The notes under the pieces: generated by a model
What the model was told of the DNA's origin: nothing
Seen by the model: the letters and a program-made list of their open reading frames with translations, nothing else
Databases searched by the model: none
NCBI RefSeq assembly: GCF_026625745.1
Contig: NZ_CP113061.1
Location: 1,947,501-2,011,500, forward strand
Length of the DNA stretch: 64,000 nucleotides
From: Asticcacaulis sp. SL142
GTDB lineage: Bacteria > Pseudomonadota > Alphaproteobacteria > Caulobacterales > Caulobacteraceae
Direction of reading: 5' to 3'
Program-made: the position numbers and the translations under genes
Shown: in pieces, positions 42,363 to 50,867 of the stretch
How positions within the stretch are numbered: the first letter of the stretch is position 1
Layout: every line of letters starts with the position of its first letter

Positions 42363-44612
42363 GTGAATATAAAACGACTATTCATGACCTGTGTCAGCGC
42401 GCTGGCTATCATAGGACTATCATCACCTTCCATGGCCGATGCGCCGCCTGCCCCACTCGATGGGCCGTGGCTCAATTCGACATTGAGCGCCGAAGCGCGC
42501 GCGGATGCCGCAATCGCAGCCATGACCCAGTCCGAAAAACTGCTGCTGGTTTTTGGTTATTATTCTACCAATGCGGACTGGATGGGTGGCGGTGTAAAAC
42601 GCTTCGAGCCCCCGAAAGACGGCTTGCCTTACTCGGCGGGCTACGTCCCAGGGGTGCCGCGCCTGCAAATCCCAGCCCAGTGGGAGACGGACGCCGCCAT
42701 TGGCGTGGCCACTCAATCTTCGCCGACACCGCGCCTGCGCACGGCCTTGCCATCCGGTCTGGCCACAGCGGCCACCTGGAACCCCGATGCGGCTTTCGAC
42801 GGCGGGGCGATGATCGGGAACGAAGCCCGCCTGTCGGGCTTCAATGTACATCTGGCGGGCGGGATGAACCTGATACGTGAGCCTCGCAATGGGCGTAATT
42901 TTGAGTATAGCGGTGAGGATCCGCTACTCGCCGGTGTCATAACCGGCAATGCGATAAAGGGCGTTCAGTCCAATCGCATTATCTCGACGATGAAGCATTT
43001 TGCGTTTAACGCTCAGGAAACCAATCGCAACCATATCGACGTGAAAATCGCTGAGCCGGCGGCGCGTCAGTCGGATCTGCTGGCCTTCCAGATTGCCTAT
43101 GAGATTGGCAATCCCGGATCGGTAATGTGCGCCTATAACCGGATTAATGGTGCTTACTCATGCGAGAATGACTGGCTGCTCAATAAGGTCTTAAAAGAAG
43201 ACTGGGGCTTCAAAGGCTATGTCATGTCGGACTGGGGCGGCACCCATTCGACGATCCCCGCCGCCAATACCGGCCTCGACCAGCAATCAGGCTGGGCCTT
43301 CGACCGTTCCCCCTATTTCCACGCCGCCTTAGCCGAAGCCGTCAATAATGGTCACGTCAGCCGGTCACGCCTTGATGACATGGCGCGCCGCGTACTTTGG
43401 GCGATGTTTACCAATGGTGTGGTCGATACGCCCGTAAAAGGCGATCAGTCCGCCTTAATCGATTTTGCGGCACATGCAAAGATAACTCAGGCCGCCGCCG
43501 AACAAAGTCTGGTGCTGTTAAAAAATGACGGCCTGCTGCCCCTGTCGAAAACGGCGAAAAAGATTGTCCTGATAGGCGGTCACGCCGATTTCGGCGTCCT
43601 GTCAGGCGGCGGCTCATCTCAGGTCTATGCCACAGGCTTCCAGAGCTTTGAAGAGCCTTTGGGTAAGGCGGTTTTTTACGCGTCTTCACCGCTGAAAGCC
43701 ATAGCCGCCCGGTCAAGCGCCGCCGTCAGTTACCATGACGGGAAGGATATCAAGGCCGCCGCCCGTGCCGCGCGCGATGCCGACATTGTCATTGTTTTTG
43801 GTACCCAATGGACGGCTGAGGGGCTGGACACCCCGGATCTTAATCTGCCCGGCAATCAGGACGCGCTCATTAGTGCGGTGGCCAAGGCTAATCGTAAGAC
43901 GGTTGTGGTTCTGCAAACCGGTGGCCCGGTGGTCATGCCCTGGTTGGACAAGGTTGGCGCGATCCTCGAAGCCTGGTATCCCGGAACGTCCGGCGGCGAA
44001 GCCATCGCCCGCGTGCTTACGGGGGAGATCAACCCATCGGGACGCCTGCCCGTGACCTTCCCGGCTTCCGTGGCGCAACTGCCACGCCCCAAGATTGACG
44101 GCGATCCCAAGTTGAGCGAGCTTGACGACCCGCACCCCCACACGGATTACGATATCGAAGGGGCAGCCGTAGGGTACAAATGGTTTGACAAGAAAAATCT
44201 GCAGCCGTTGTTCCCGTTCGGTCACGGCTTGAGCTATACGACCTTTTCGACCTCATCCCTGTCGGCCCAGCCTGCCGGTAAGACCATAAGCGTATCGTTA
44301 AATGTCAAAAATACCGGAAAATATCCGGGCCGAACCGTTACCCAGATTTATGTGTCGCCCGTGGAGGATGCCGGGTGGGAAGCGCCTAAACGTCTTGGGA
44401 CCTTCACCAGCACTGAGTTGAAGGTGGGTGAAAGCAAGACCCTGTCGCTGACGGTTGATCCACGCCTTATCTCAACCTTTGACCCCAAGAACAACCGCTG
44501 GTCGATCAAAGGCGGCACCTATAAGGTCATGACCGGAGATTCAGCGACCAGGATCACCAATACAACAACGGTCACGCTGGATCAGCAAACCCTGAGTGTC
44601 CGGGGGCAATAG
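42363..44612 (+). CDS. GH3 beta-glucosidase/beta-xylosidase
   Basis: A 749-residue exported enzyme (GTG start with GGAG upstream; signal MNIKRLFMTCVSALAIIGLS). The first domain (about 45-370) has RTALPSGLATAATWNPD and the nucleophile Asp in GYVMSDWGGTHS. The second (about 400-600) contains ILIGG-like and IVFGTQW strands with WYPGTSGGEAIARVLTGE, and a fibronectin-like domain ends the protein (LFPFGHGLSYTTF onwards). GH3 enzymes remove terminal beta-glucose or xylose from oligosaccharides. It is in one operon with the ABC transporter. It should finish degradation of the backbone. Confidence 0.92.
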   Translation: MNIKRLFMTCVSALAIIGLSSPSMADAPPAPLDGPWLNSTLSAEARADAAIAAMTQSEKLLLVFGYYSTNADWMGGGVKRFEPPKDGLPYSAGYVPGVPRLQIPAQWETDAAIGVATQSSPTPRLRTALPSGLATAATWNPDAAFDGGAMIGNEARLSGFNVHLAGGMNLIREPRNGRNFEYSGEDPLLAGVITGNAIKGVQSNRIISTMKHFAFNAQETNRNHIDVKIAEPAARQSDLLAFQIAYEIGNPGSVMCAYNRINGAYSCENDWLLNKVLKEDWGFKGYVMSDWGGTHSTIPAANTGLDQQSGWAFDRSPYFHAALAEAVNNGHVSRSRLDDMARRVLWAMFTNGVVDTPVKGDQSALIDFAAHAKITQAAAEQSLVLLKNDGLLPLSKTAKKIVLIGGHADFGVLSGGGSSQVYATGFQSFEEPLGKAVFYASSPLKAIAARSSAAVSYHDGKDIKAAARAARDADIVIVFGTQWTAEGLDTPDLNLPGNQDALISAVAKANRKTVVVLQTGGPVVMPWLDKVGAILEAWYPGTSGGEAIARVLTGEINPSGRLPVTFPASVAQLPRPKIDGDPKLSELDDPHPHTDYDIEGAAVGYKWFDKKNLQPLFPFGHGLSYTTFSTSSLSAQPAGKTISVSLNVKNTGKYPGRTVTQIYVSPVEDAGWEAPKRLGTFTSTELKVGESKTLSLTVDPRLISTFDPKNNRWSIKGGTYKVMTGDSATRITNTTTVTLDQQTLSVRGQ

Positions 44613-44973
44613 CCATACTAAAAATTTAGGGCCGGATTTCTGAACGAAACCCGGCCCTAAAACTTAACCAAACTGTTTTGCCAACAGGGCCTAGCATTTT
44701 CGATATTATTTAAGGCACGCGCGATAGGGCTGAGTTGCCTAATTTCCATTATGGGAAGCCAACATAAGCCAGCCCAAAAGCGGCCTTTTAAAGAGCCGCA
44801 GACTCCTTTTCAAAGAGCCTCAGACTACCAATAATCTGGAAAAATTCATATAAAACAGAAGCATAACAAAGCCACTATGTTTGAATTTGTAACACATAGG
44901 GTTCAAAACTGTAAAAAGTGTAACACACTCTATACGTCGAAATTCACTATGTTATTGATTTTATAGGAAAAAA
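44613..44973. other. Intergenic region after GH3
   Basis: It holds a strong hairpin at 44625-44661 and two short direct-repeat pairs: AAAGAGCCGCAGACT at 44790-44804 with one mismatch at 44812-44826 (period 22), and TGTAACACA at 44888 and 44919 (period 31). I see no gene in it. Confidence 0.5.
44625..44661 (+). terminator. Hairpin terminator after GH3
   Basis: An 11-bp perfect stem TTTAGGGCCGG/CCGGCCCTAAA with a 15-base loop lies 13 bases after the GH3 stop. The T-run is weak, but the position fits the end of the operon. Confidence 0.65.
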
Positions 44974-45050
44974 TGGCGCACTCGGAGCGATTCGAACGCC
45001 CGACCCTCAGATTCGTAGTCTGATGCTCTATCCAGCTGAGCTACGAGTGC
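44974..45050 (-). tRNA. tRNA-Arg (anticodon ACG)
   Basis: A 77-base cloverleaf on the minus strand: acceptor GCACTCG pairs with CGAGTGC, D-arm AGCTCAGCTGGATAGAGC, anticodon stem TCAGA/TCTGA with loop CTACGAA giving anticodon ACG, T-arm GTTCGAATC, and an encoded CCA end. It decodes CGN arginine codons after A34 deamination. It is a single gene at the border between the glycan locus and core genes; no integrase or duplicated 3' end is seen next to it. Confidence 0.95.
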
Positions 45051-45231
45051 GCACTTTTCATGTCGCATAACAGGCTTGCCCGCCAGCGAGGGCGGACAAT
45101 TAGTCGCTTAGACGCGCAAAGGCAAGATCAAAATGACGGCAGGGGCGCTATTTTTTCGGTTTTCCTGTTGATCAAACCGTTGCTGCGGATTTGAGTTTGT
45201 CTTTTTGCATCTGCGTCCTTAAGTTTACAAA

Positions 45232-46995
45232 ATGCATAATCATTTCGCCCGCCGTATCACTTTCACCTCTGTGGTTGCCTTAAGCCTTCTCATCGGGGCC
45301 TGCGCGCACGTTTCCGCTAAGGAGGGTGCCACGGAGGTGGCAAAAACCACCCCGATCGTGGTGGCTGCCAACCCACTGGCCTCAAAAGCCGGGATGGATA
45401 TATTAAACGCTGGCGGCACCGCCATTGACGCGGCGGTGGCGGTACAGGCGACGCTGGGGCTGGTCGAGCCGCAAAGCTCCGGCCTCGGCGGCGGGGCGTT
45501 CATGACCTATTATGACGCCAAGACCAAAACCCTGACGACCTATGACGGGCGGGAGGTGGCACCGGCCACAGCAGACGGCAACCTCTTTATGCGCGACGGC
45601 AAACCCCTGCCGTTTGGTGAGGCGATCGTGTCCGGTCGTGCTACCGGCGTGCCGGGCGCCGTCATTATGCTGGAGGCCGCCCATAAGGACCACGGCAAGC
45701 TGCCCTGGCATGATCTGTTCGGATCATCGATCACGCTGGCGGAGAGCGGCTTCACCATTTCCCCGCGTCTGGGCAATTACCTGAAAAGCGAACGCTTCCC
45801 CCAGTCCAGGACCGAGGATTACCGCACCTACTGGGGCAATGGTCAGGGCGGGCTTAAAACCACCGGCGATATTCAGACCAATCTTGCCTATGCCGCAACT
45901 TTGAAAACCCTCGCCAAGGATGGGGCGGCGATTTTCAAGTCCGGGCCGCTGGTCGATCAGATCATCGCCCGCACCCATCAGGGGCCGCTGCCCGGTGATT
46001 TGCAGCCCTCAGATTTCGCCAACTACCGCCCCCTTAAGCAGGCACCGGTATGCGGGCCGTACCGCGTCTATATAGTGTGCGCGCCGCCACCTCCCTCCAG
46101 CGGGGTGTCGTTGATTCAGGGCCTGCAACTGCTGGAGCGCTTCCCCATGAGTACGTGGGGCAAGGATGATGCCCGCGGCTGGTCGGCCCTGATTGAGGCC
46201 GAAAAGCTGATGTATGCCGACCGCGATCAGTATGTCGCCGATCCGGCGTTTGTGCGGGTGCCGACTGAGGGATTTATTGATCCGGCCTATGTGGCGGAAC
46301 GCGCAGCCACGATCACACCCGGCACGCCGTCGCCCGCCCCCAAGGAGGGCAGCCCTTCTATGAGCGTGGCCATGGCCCCCGACAATACCCATGAACCGGC
46401 GGGCACATCGCATTTTGTGATTATGGACGCCTATGGCAATGCGGTCAGCATGACCACCACGGTCGAAAGTGTTTTCGGCACCGGCCGGATGGTCGGCGGT
46501 TTCTTTTTGAACAACCAACTGACCGATTTTTCGTTCTCGCCGGTCATGGCGGACGGTCAAAAAGCCGCTAATGCCGTCGAAGGTAGTAAGCGTCCAAGGT
46601 CATCCATGTCGCCAGTCATTGTGCTGGATAAAGATCGCAAGGTCGTGGCTCTGATCGGCTCACCCGGCGGGTCGAACATTCTGGGCTATAACTTAAAAAC
46701 TTTGGTGGCGGTGCTGGACTGGGGCATGAGTGTCAGCGATGCCGCTGCCCTGCCCAATGTCATTGCCCGTGGCGACAGCCTGCGCATCGAAACCGGTCTG
46801 ATGAACCCTGCGGTAGTCACGGCTCTGACCGGTATGGGCTATAACATCACGGCGTCTGCGGGCGAAGAATCCGGCATCCACGGCATTATGCGTATGCCGG
46901 ATGGCAGCTATGACGGCGGAGCTGACCCCCGACGCGAAGGCGTCGTTCTTAAAGGAAAATTGGGAGAGGGCGCCGTGCTGAAAGGTCAGCCATGA
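45232..46995 (+). CDS. ggt: Gamma-glutamyltransferase, lipoprotein-type signal
   Basis: A 587-residue gamma-glutamyltranspeptidase, which cleaves glutathione and other gamma-glutamyl compounds in the periplasm. The N-terminus is a signal with a possible lipobox (LLIGAC). Family motifs are present: [12 protein letters not shown] and [17 protein letters not shown] in the large subunit, and the autocatalytic Thr in [19 protein letters not shown] near residue 389, where the precursor is split into two subunits. GSPGGSNI is the oxyanion region. Its stop overlaps the sirtuin start by four bases, so the two are coupled. Confidence 0.94.
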   Translation: MHNHFARRITFTSVVALSLLIGACAHVSAKEGATEVAKTTPIVVAANPLASKAGMDILNAGGTAIDAAVAVQATLGLVEPQSSGLGGGAFMTYYDAKTKTLTTYDGREVAPATADGNLFMRDGKPLPFGEAIVSGRATGVPGAVIMLEAAHKDHGKLPWHDLFGSSITLAESGFTISPRLGNYLKSERFPQSRTEDYRTYWGNGQGGLKTTGDIQTNLAYAATLKTLAKDGAAIFKSGPLVDQIIARTHQGPLPGDLQPSDFANYRPLKQAPVCGPYRVYIVCAPPPPSSGVSLIQGLQLLERFPMSTWGKDDARGWSALIEAEKLMYADRDQYVADPAFVRVPTEGFIDPAYVAERAATITPGTPSPAPKEGSPSMSVAMAPDNTHEPAGTSHFVIMDAYGNAVSMTTTVESVFGTGRMVGGFFLNNQLTDFSFSPVMADGQKAANAVEGSKRPRSSMSPVIVLDKDRKVVALIGSPGGSNILGYNLKTLVAVLDWGMSVSDAAALPNVIARGDSLRIETGLMNPAVVTALTGMGYNITASAGEESGIHGIMRMPDGSYDGGADPRREGVVLKGKLGEGAVLKGQP

Positions 46996-47702
46996 ACATC
47001 GTCATCCTGACTGGGGCAGGGATTTCGGCGGAATCAGGTGTGCCGACCTTCAGAGCATCAGACGGGCTATGGTGCGGTCACCGGGTCGAAGAGGTGGCCA
47101 CGCCCGAAGGCTATGCGGCCAATCCGGCTCTGGTTCAGGATTTCTACAACCAGCGTCGCCGTCAGTTGGCTGAGGTTGCGCCCAATGCCGCGCACGACGC
47201 TTTGGCGCGGCTGGCCAGTGGATGGGACGACGATATCCTGCTGGTAACCCAGAATGTTGATGACCTGCATGACCGCGCCCATGCGGCCCTGCCGCCAAAG
47301 GCCGGTTTCAGGCTGATACATATGCACGGCGAACTGCTGAAAGCGCGCTGCACTGTGACGGAACGGGTGATTGACTGGAGCGGAGATATCGACCCGAACG
47401 CGCCGTCACCGTTTGATGATACAGGGTTTATGCGGCCGCATATCGTCTGGTTCGGGGAAATGCCGCTGGAGATGGAGGCGATCTATGACGCGCTTGGCGC
47501 CTGCGAGCTTTTCGTCTCAATCGGCACGTCTGGCAATGTTTATCCGGCGGCGGGCTTTGTGCAGGAGGCGCGGGCCGCGGGTGCCCATACGGTTGAGTTA
47601 AATCTGGAACCATCACTGGGCCACAACCTGTTTGATGAAAAGATCATGGGGCCTGCGACGGAGGTTGTCCCGGTATTTGTTGAGCGGTTGCTGGCTAAGT
47701 AA
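46992..47702 (+). CDS. Sir2-family NAD-dependent protein deacylase (CobB-like)
   Basis: A 236-residue cytosolic sirtuin that removes acyl groups from lysines with NAD. NAD-binding blocks [18 protein letters not shown] and [11 protein letters not shown] and the catalytic His in HMHGEL are present. FYNQRRRQL keeps the Tyr/Arg pair linked to desuccinylase activity in CobB. The zinc-ribbon cysteines are mostly lost: after ARC only a short [12 protein letters not shown] bridge leads to [11 protein letters not shown], so this is a zinc-less variant. It overlaps ggt by four bases (ATGA). A hairpin after its stop serves both convergent units. Confidence 0.9.
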   Translation: MNIVILTGAGISAESGVPTFRASDGLWCGHRVEEVATPEGYAANPALVQDFYNQRRRQLAEVAPNAAHDALARLASGWDDDILLVTQNVDDLHDRAHAALPPKAGFRLIHMHGELLKARCTVTERVIDWSGDIDPNAPSPFDDTGFMRPHIVWFGEMPLEMEAIYDALGACELFVSIGTSGNVYPAAGFVQEARAAGAHTVELNLEPSLGHNLFDEKIMGPATEVVPVFVERLLAK

Positions 47703-47712
47703 GCCCCTCACC

Positions 47713-47750
47713 TTAATCCTCTCCCCGCAAGCGGGGAGAGGAGATTAAGA
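47713..47750. terminator. Bidirectional hairpin between convergent genes
   Basis: A long stem CTTAATC..TCTCCCCGC / GCGGGGAGA..GATTAAG has a two-base loop. It lies between the sirtuin (+) and the acidic protein (-) and overlaps the stop of the latter. Confidence 0.7.
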
Positions 47751-48275
47751 CACCGTCGCCGCCTTAACGCCCGCGCCCTCAATCAGAACAAACAGCTCCA
47801 CCAGCGCTTCGACCGGGGCGGTGCCAAAATCGACATGGATATCGTGTCCGTCGAGCAGCAGCGAATGGACGTGGCTGGAAAATTTCGAGTCCCAGTCGGT
47901 ATTGACGTCTTCCGGATCGAACCAGATTTCAAACCATTCGCCAAACGCATCGGGGGGGAGGGCCTCCCCCTCCAGGGTCAGGGTCACATCATGCCAGTTC
48001 AGGCGTTGAACCGTCATTTCCAGCTCACCCAGAGATACCGAAATCGGGTCAAAACTGACCTCTTCATCGGGCGTCATTTCAACAATCTGCCCGCCCTCGC
48101 CACCGGAGGCATAGTCCGCGCAATATAGGCGGCGATAAAGGCCGCTTTGATCGGAAAGCTGAAACTTGACTTCGGGAGCACCTTGTTCATGCAAGGCTTG
48201 CTGCTTTTCAATAAAGCTGGCAAACTGCGAGACATAACTATCCCGCGATAATTCCATCAAATCTTCAAAGTCCAA
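47745..48275 (-). CDS. Conserved hypothetical acidic protein
   Basis: A 176-residue, strongly acidic soluble protein (start MDFEDLMELSRDSYVSQF). Predicted strands include MTVQRLNWHDVTLTLEG and FEIWFDPEDVN, and it ends DIHVDFGTAPVEALVELF, a pattern like a small beta-rich fold. There is no signal peptide or membrane segment, and I recognise no named family. It is 11 bases downstream of the histidine kinase at 48287 and co-directional, so it is probably co-transcribed and could be an accessory factor of that system. Confidence 0.75.
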   Translation of the reverse strand: MDFEDLMELSRDSYVSQFASFIEKQQALHEQGAPEVKFQLSDQSGLYRRLYCADYASGGEGGQIVEMTPDEEVSFDPISVSLGELEMTVQRLNWHDVTLTLEGEALPPDAFGEWFEIWFDPEDVNTDWDSKFSSHVHSLLLDGHDIHVDFGTAPVEALVELFVLIEGAGVKAATVS

Positions 48276-48286
48276 AGCAGATACCT

Positions 48287-49981
48287 TTAACTTTTGAGCG
48301 GCAGCCTGATCTCGAACGTCGTGCCGTCCGGGCCGGTTTGCGCCAGATGGACATCACCGCCATGAGTTTGCGCCAGTTCGCGCGCGATCGCCAGCCCAAG
48401 CCCGGAACCATCGGCCTGTGCCGACGCCGAAAACGGCCTGAATAGCTGCTCGCGGATTTTTTCGGGGATGCCGGGGCCATCGTCGGACACGGTCAGGATC
48501 ACCTCATCGACGGACTTTGTGGCCGTCAGGGTCACCCGTCCCAGCGGGCCTTTGCGAGCGGTGGAATCATACACCTGCCGGTTGGGCTGACGCTCTATGG
48601 CCTGACGGGCATTGCGCATCAGATTGACCAGCAGCCGGTGCATGTGCTCAGGATCGGCTTCGAAATGAAAGCCCTTGGGGGCCTTAAGCGCAAAGCGCAC
48701 CGGCTCCGGCGACTTGGGCGTCAGGCCAAGACCCGCATCCTCAGCCGCCGCATAGGCCATATCGCGCAGTTTCAGGATCTGGAAACGAGGCGCCACTTCA
48801 TCGGACTTGCCGTAGTTGAGCACGTTCTGGGCCAGATTAAGCGCCCGGTCGAGGGCGCGCTCCAGCCGCGGCAGGGCCTTGGCCACCATCGGATCGGGCG
48901 ACGCCGCCAGCCGGTCCGACGCCAACTGGGCCGAGGTCAGCATGTTGCGCAAATCGTGATTGATCTTGGACACCGCCTGCCCCAAGGCGGCCAGCCTGGC
49001 CCGTGAGGTCAGGGCGTGGCGAACCTCAGCCTGCATGGCGGCCAGTTCTTCTTCGATGTGGCCGATTTCATCGCGCCGCCCGGATAGTTTGGGCGCATTG
49101 GTCATGTCTTCGGGATTGGCCTTGAAACTGGCGATCACCTTGGTCAGGTTCTGGATCGGACGCACAATGAATATAGAAAGCCCCACGAACACCAAAATCC
49201 CAGCCGCCACCGAAATGGTAAGCGACATGCGCAACATCGACACTATATAGGCTTTCAGCTCCTGCTTAAGGGGCTCGGCCGGCACGATGATTTCGATCAG
49301 TTCGCCGCCTTTACGCACCTTGGGCACGGCTTCGGTATGGATAAGCCGGTCTGGCTGCCCCATCAGGGTGCGCCACGGCCCCCACAGATAGGCGATGTCG
49401 CTGCGAATATCCGAACGGCTGGTGCGCTGATCAATCACGTCAGGGATGACCGTGATATTAAAGTCCGACAGCACATAGTCGCGCGTACCCTTGCTGTTCT
49501 GGATAGCCAGATACTTGGCCCCGGCACTGGTCAGAAGCTGACGCGACAAATCCTCAGTCACGGTCTTTTCACTTGAGGCATCCAGAGCGAGTGATGCAAT
49601 TTCGGCCTGACGGATGCGGTCGATCAGCCAGCGTTCCTGGAACGAGGCCAATGACGGAATGAGAATAAGGACTTCAACCACCACCACAAATATGGCGCTG
49701 ATGATCAGCAGACGTCCCGACAATCCGGTGAACACGCTGCGCAGACGCTTTAAGATGCGCCCACTCCAGTATCCGGCCCGCGCCAGCAGTATATAAAGCC
49801 GCTGCGCCCACTGCACGCTGGCATAAGATGTATCGGGCTCACCGTTGCGATGACCGCCAGCGCGCAGGGCCCAACCGTCGGGCTTCAGTGCTGACGGCAG
49901 ACCCAGAAGGGTGCTGTCGGGCACTTTTTCTTTGTGTCCGGGCTTTTTTTCCGGCTTTCTGGACGTCGCGAGATCGAACAC
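48287..49981 (-). CDS. Sensor histidine kinase with HAMP domain
   Basis: A 564-residue membrane kinase. A cytosolic N-terminal tail (about 90 residues) precedes helix 1 (LLIISAIFVVVVEVLILIPS), a periplasmic sensor (about 115-250), helix 2 (LTISVAAGILVFVGLSIFIV), HAMP (VRPIQNLTKVIASFK) and the kinase core. The phospho-acceptor is in VSKINHDLRNMLTSAQL, and the N-box NLMRNARQAIE, G1 SDDGPGIPEKI and G2 GSGLGLAIARELAQTHGG are intact. No response regulator is adjacent. The start is a GTG; the ribosome site is weak. The small acidic gene follows after 11 bases. Confidence 0.92.
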   Translation of the reverse strand: MFDLATSRKPEKKPGHKEKVPDSTLLGLPSALKPDGWALRAGGHRNGEPDTSYASVQWAQRLYILLARAGYWSGRILKRLRSVFTGLSGRLLIISAIFVVVVEVLILIPSLASFQERWLIDRIRQAEIASLALDASSEKTVTEDLSRQLLTSAGAKYLAIQNSKGTRDYVLSDFNITVIPDVIDQRTSRSDIRSDIAYLWGPWRTLMGQPDRLIHTEAVPKVRKGGELIEIIVPAEPLKQELKAYIVSMLRMSLTISVAAGILVFVGLSIFIVRPIQNLTKVIASFKANPEDMTNAPKLSGRRDEIGHIEEELAAMQAEVRHALTSRARLAALGQAVSKINHDLRNMLTSAQLASDRLAASPDPMVAKALPRLERALDRALNLAQNVLNYGKSDEVAPRFQILKLRDMAYAAAEDAGLGLTPKSPEPVRFALKAPKGFHFEADPEHMHRLLVNLMRNARQAIERQPNRQVYDSTARKGPLGRVTLTATKSVDEVILTVSDDGPGIPEKIREQLFRPFSASAQADGSGLGLAIARELAQTHGGDVHLAQTGPDGTTFEIRLPLKS

Positions 49982-50199
49982 CCGATATGAGACCTTTAGA
50001 TTAAGCCGTTAGGTTATGTCATGACGGACTTTTAAGCGGTCGCGCTTTGAATCCGTTTGAATTTTCATAATACATCATAGATTCTTATGGCGTAAGGGCT
50101 AAATGCCGTTGACAATCGCGGCCTGTTGTCATATCCACGCGCCTCTTTACTAAGGTAGCTCAATTCATTGAGGGCTATCGTCCTTAATCGGAGCAGACC

Positions 50200-50334
50200 A
50201 TGAAACGCACCTACCAGCCAAGCCGACTCGTGCGCAAGCGCCGTCACGGCTTCCGCTCGCGCATGGCCACCAAGAACGGCCAAAAAGTTGTCGCGCGCCG
50301 CCGCGCCAAGGGTCGTAAGCGCCTGACTGCCTAA
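50200..50334 (+). CDS. rpmH: 50S ribosomal protein L34
   Basis: A 44-residue basic protein [20 protein letters not shown] with the full family sequence and end GRKRLTA. L34 is a small constituent of the large ribosomal subunit. GGAG precedes the ATG by 7 bases. It stands in the conserved order rpmH-rnpA-yidC-engB. The 218 bases upstream hold its promoter; I see no other gene there. Confidence 0.98.
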   Translation: MKRTYQPSRLVRKRRHGFRSRMATKNGQKVVARRRAKGRKRLTA

Positions 50335-50434
50335 GTTTTCTAAAAACTTAAAGCGTCTTCGCTTTATACCTCGCATAATATTCAAAGAGCCCTTGGTTTA
50401 ACGACTTTGGGCTCTTTGTGCATCTGGGCTTATC

Positions 50435-50812
50435 ATGATTAAGCGTTTGACCGATCGCGCAGATTTCCTCGCCGCCGCCAAGGCCTCTTACCGGGCGCAA
50501 GGCTGTGTGGTGGTGCAGATGCGCGCGCGTGAGGACGGGTCAGATGACATAAGGGTAGGTTTTACCGCCACCAAAAAGGTCGGCGGTGCCGTCGTCCGCA
50601 ACCGGGCCAAGCGTCGATTGAGAGCCGCAGCACAAGCGCTGATCCCTGAGCTTGGCGTGGCCGGTCATGACTATGTGCTGATCGCGCGCGCCGATACACC
50701 GGTGAAAGACGCCCCCCCTAAGCCCGGCACCTGTTCGCGTGATTGGCAAGGTTTGCTTGACGATATAAGACGCGCCCTGATAAGGCTGTCGCCCAAACAA
50801 AGCCCGCGCTGA
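50435..50812 (+). CDS. rnpA: Ribonuclease P protein component
   Basis: A 125-residue basic protein. The RnpA signature RVGFTATKKVGGAVVRNRAKRRLRAA carries the RNR motif that contacts P RNA; the N-terminus FLAAAKASYRAQG is also typical. It helps RNase P RNA process tRNA 5' ends. A GC-rich hairpin overlaps its stop. The gene yidD, which often lies between rnpA and yidC, is absent: yidC starts 55 bases on. Confidence 0.96.
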   Translation: MIKRLTDRADFLAAAKASYRAQGCVVVQMRAREDGSDDIRVGFTATKKVGGAVVRNRAKRRLRAAAQALIPELGVAGHDYVLIARADTPVKDAPPKPGTCSRDWQGLLDDIRRALIRLSPKQSPR

Positions 50813-50867
50813 TGGCGGGCCGCTCCACCGGACAATTTGTACCTTAACCTCTGAATAAAGACTGTCG

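Noticed and set aside
44974-45050. tRNA-Arg as an integration site for a genomic island
   Set aside because: There is no integrase, and no repeated tRNA 3' end was found on either side.
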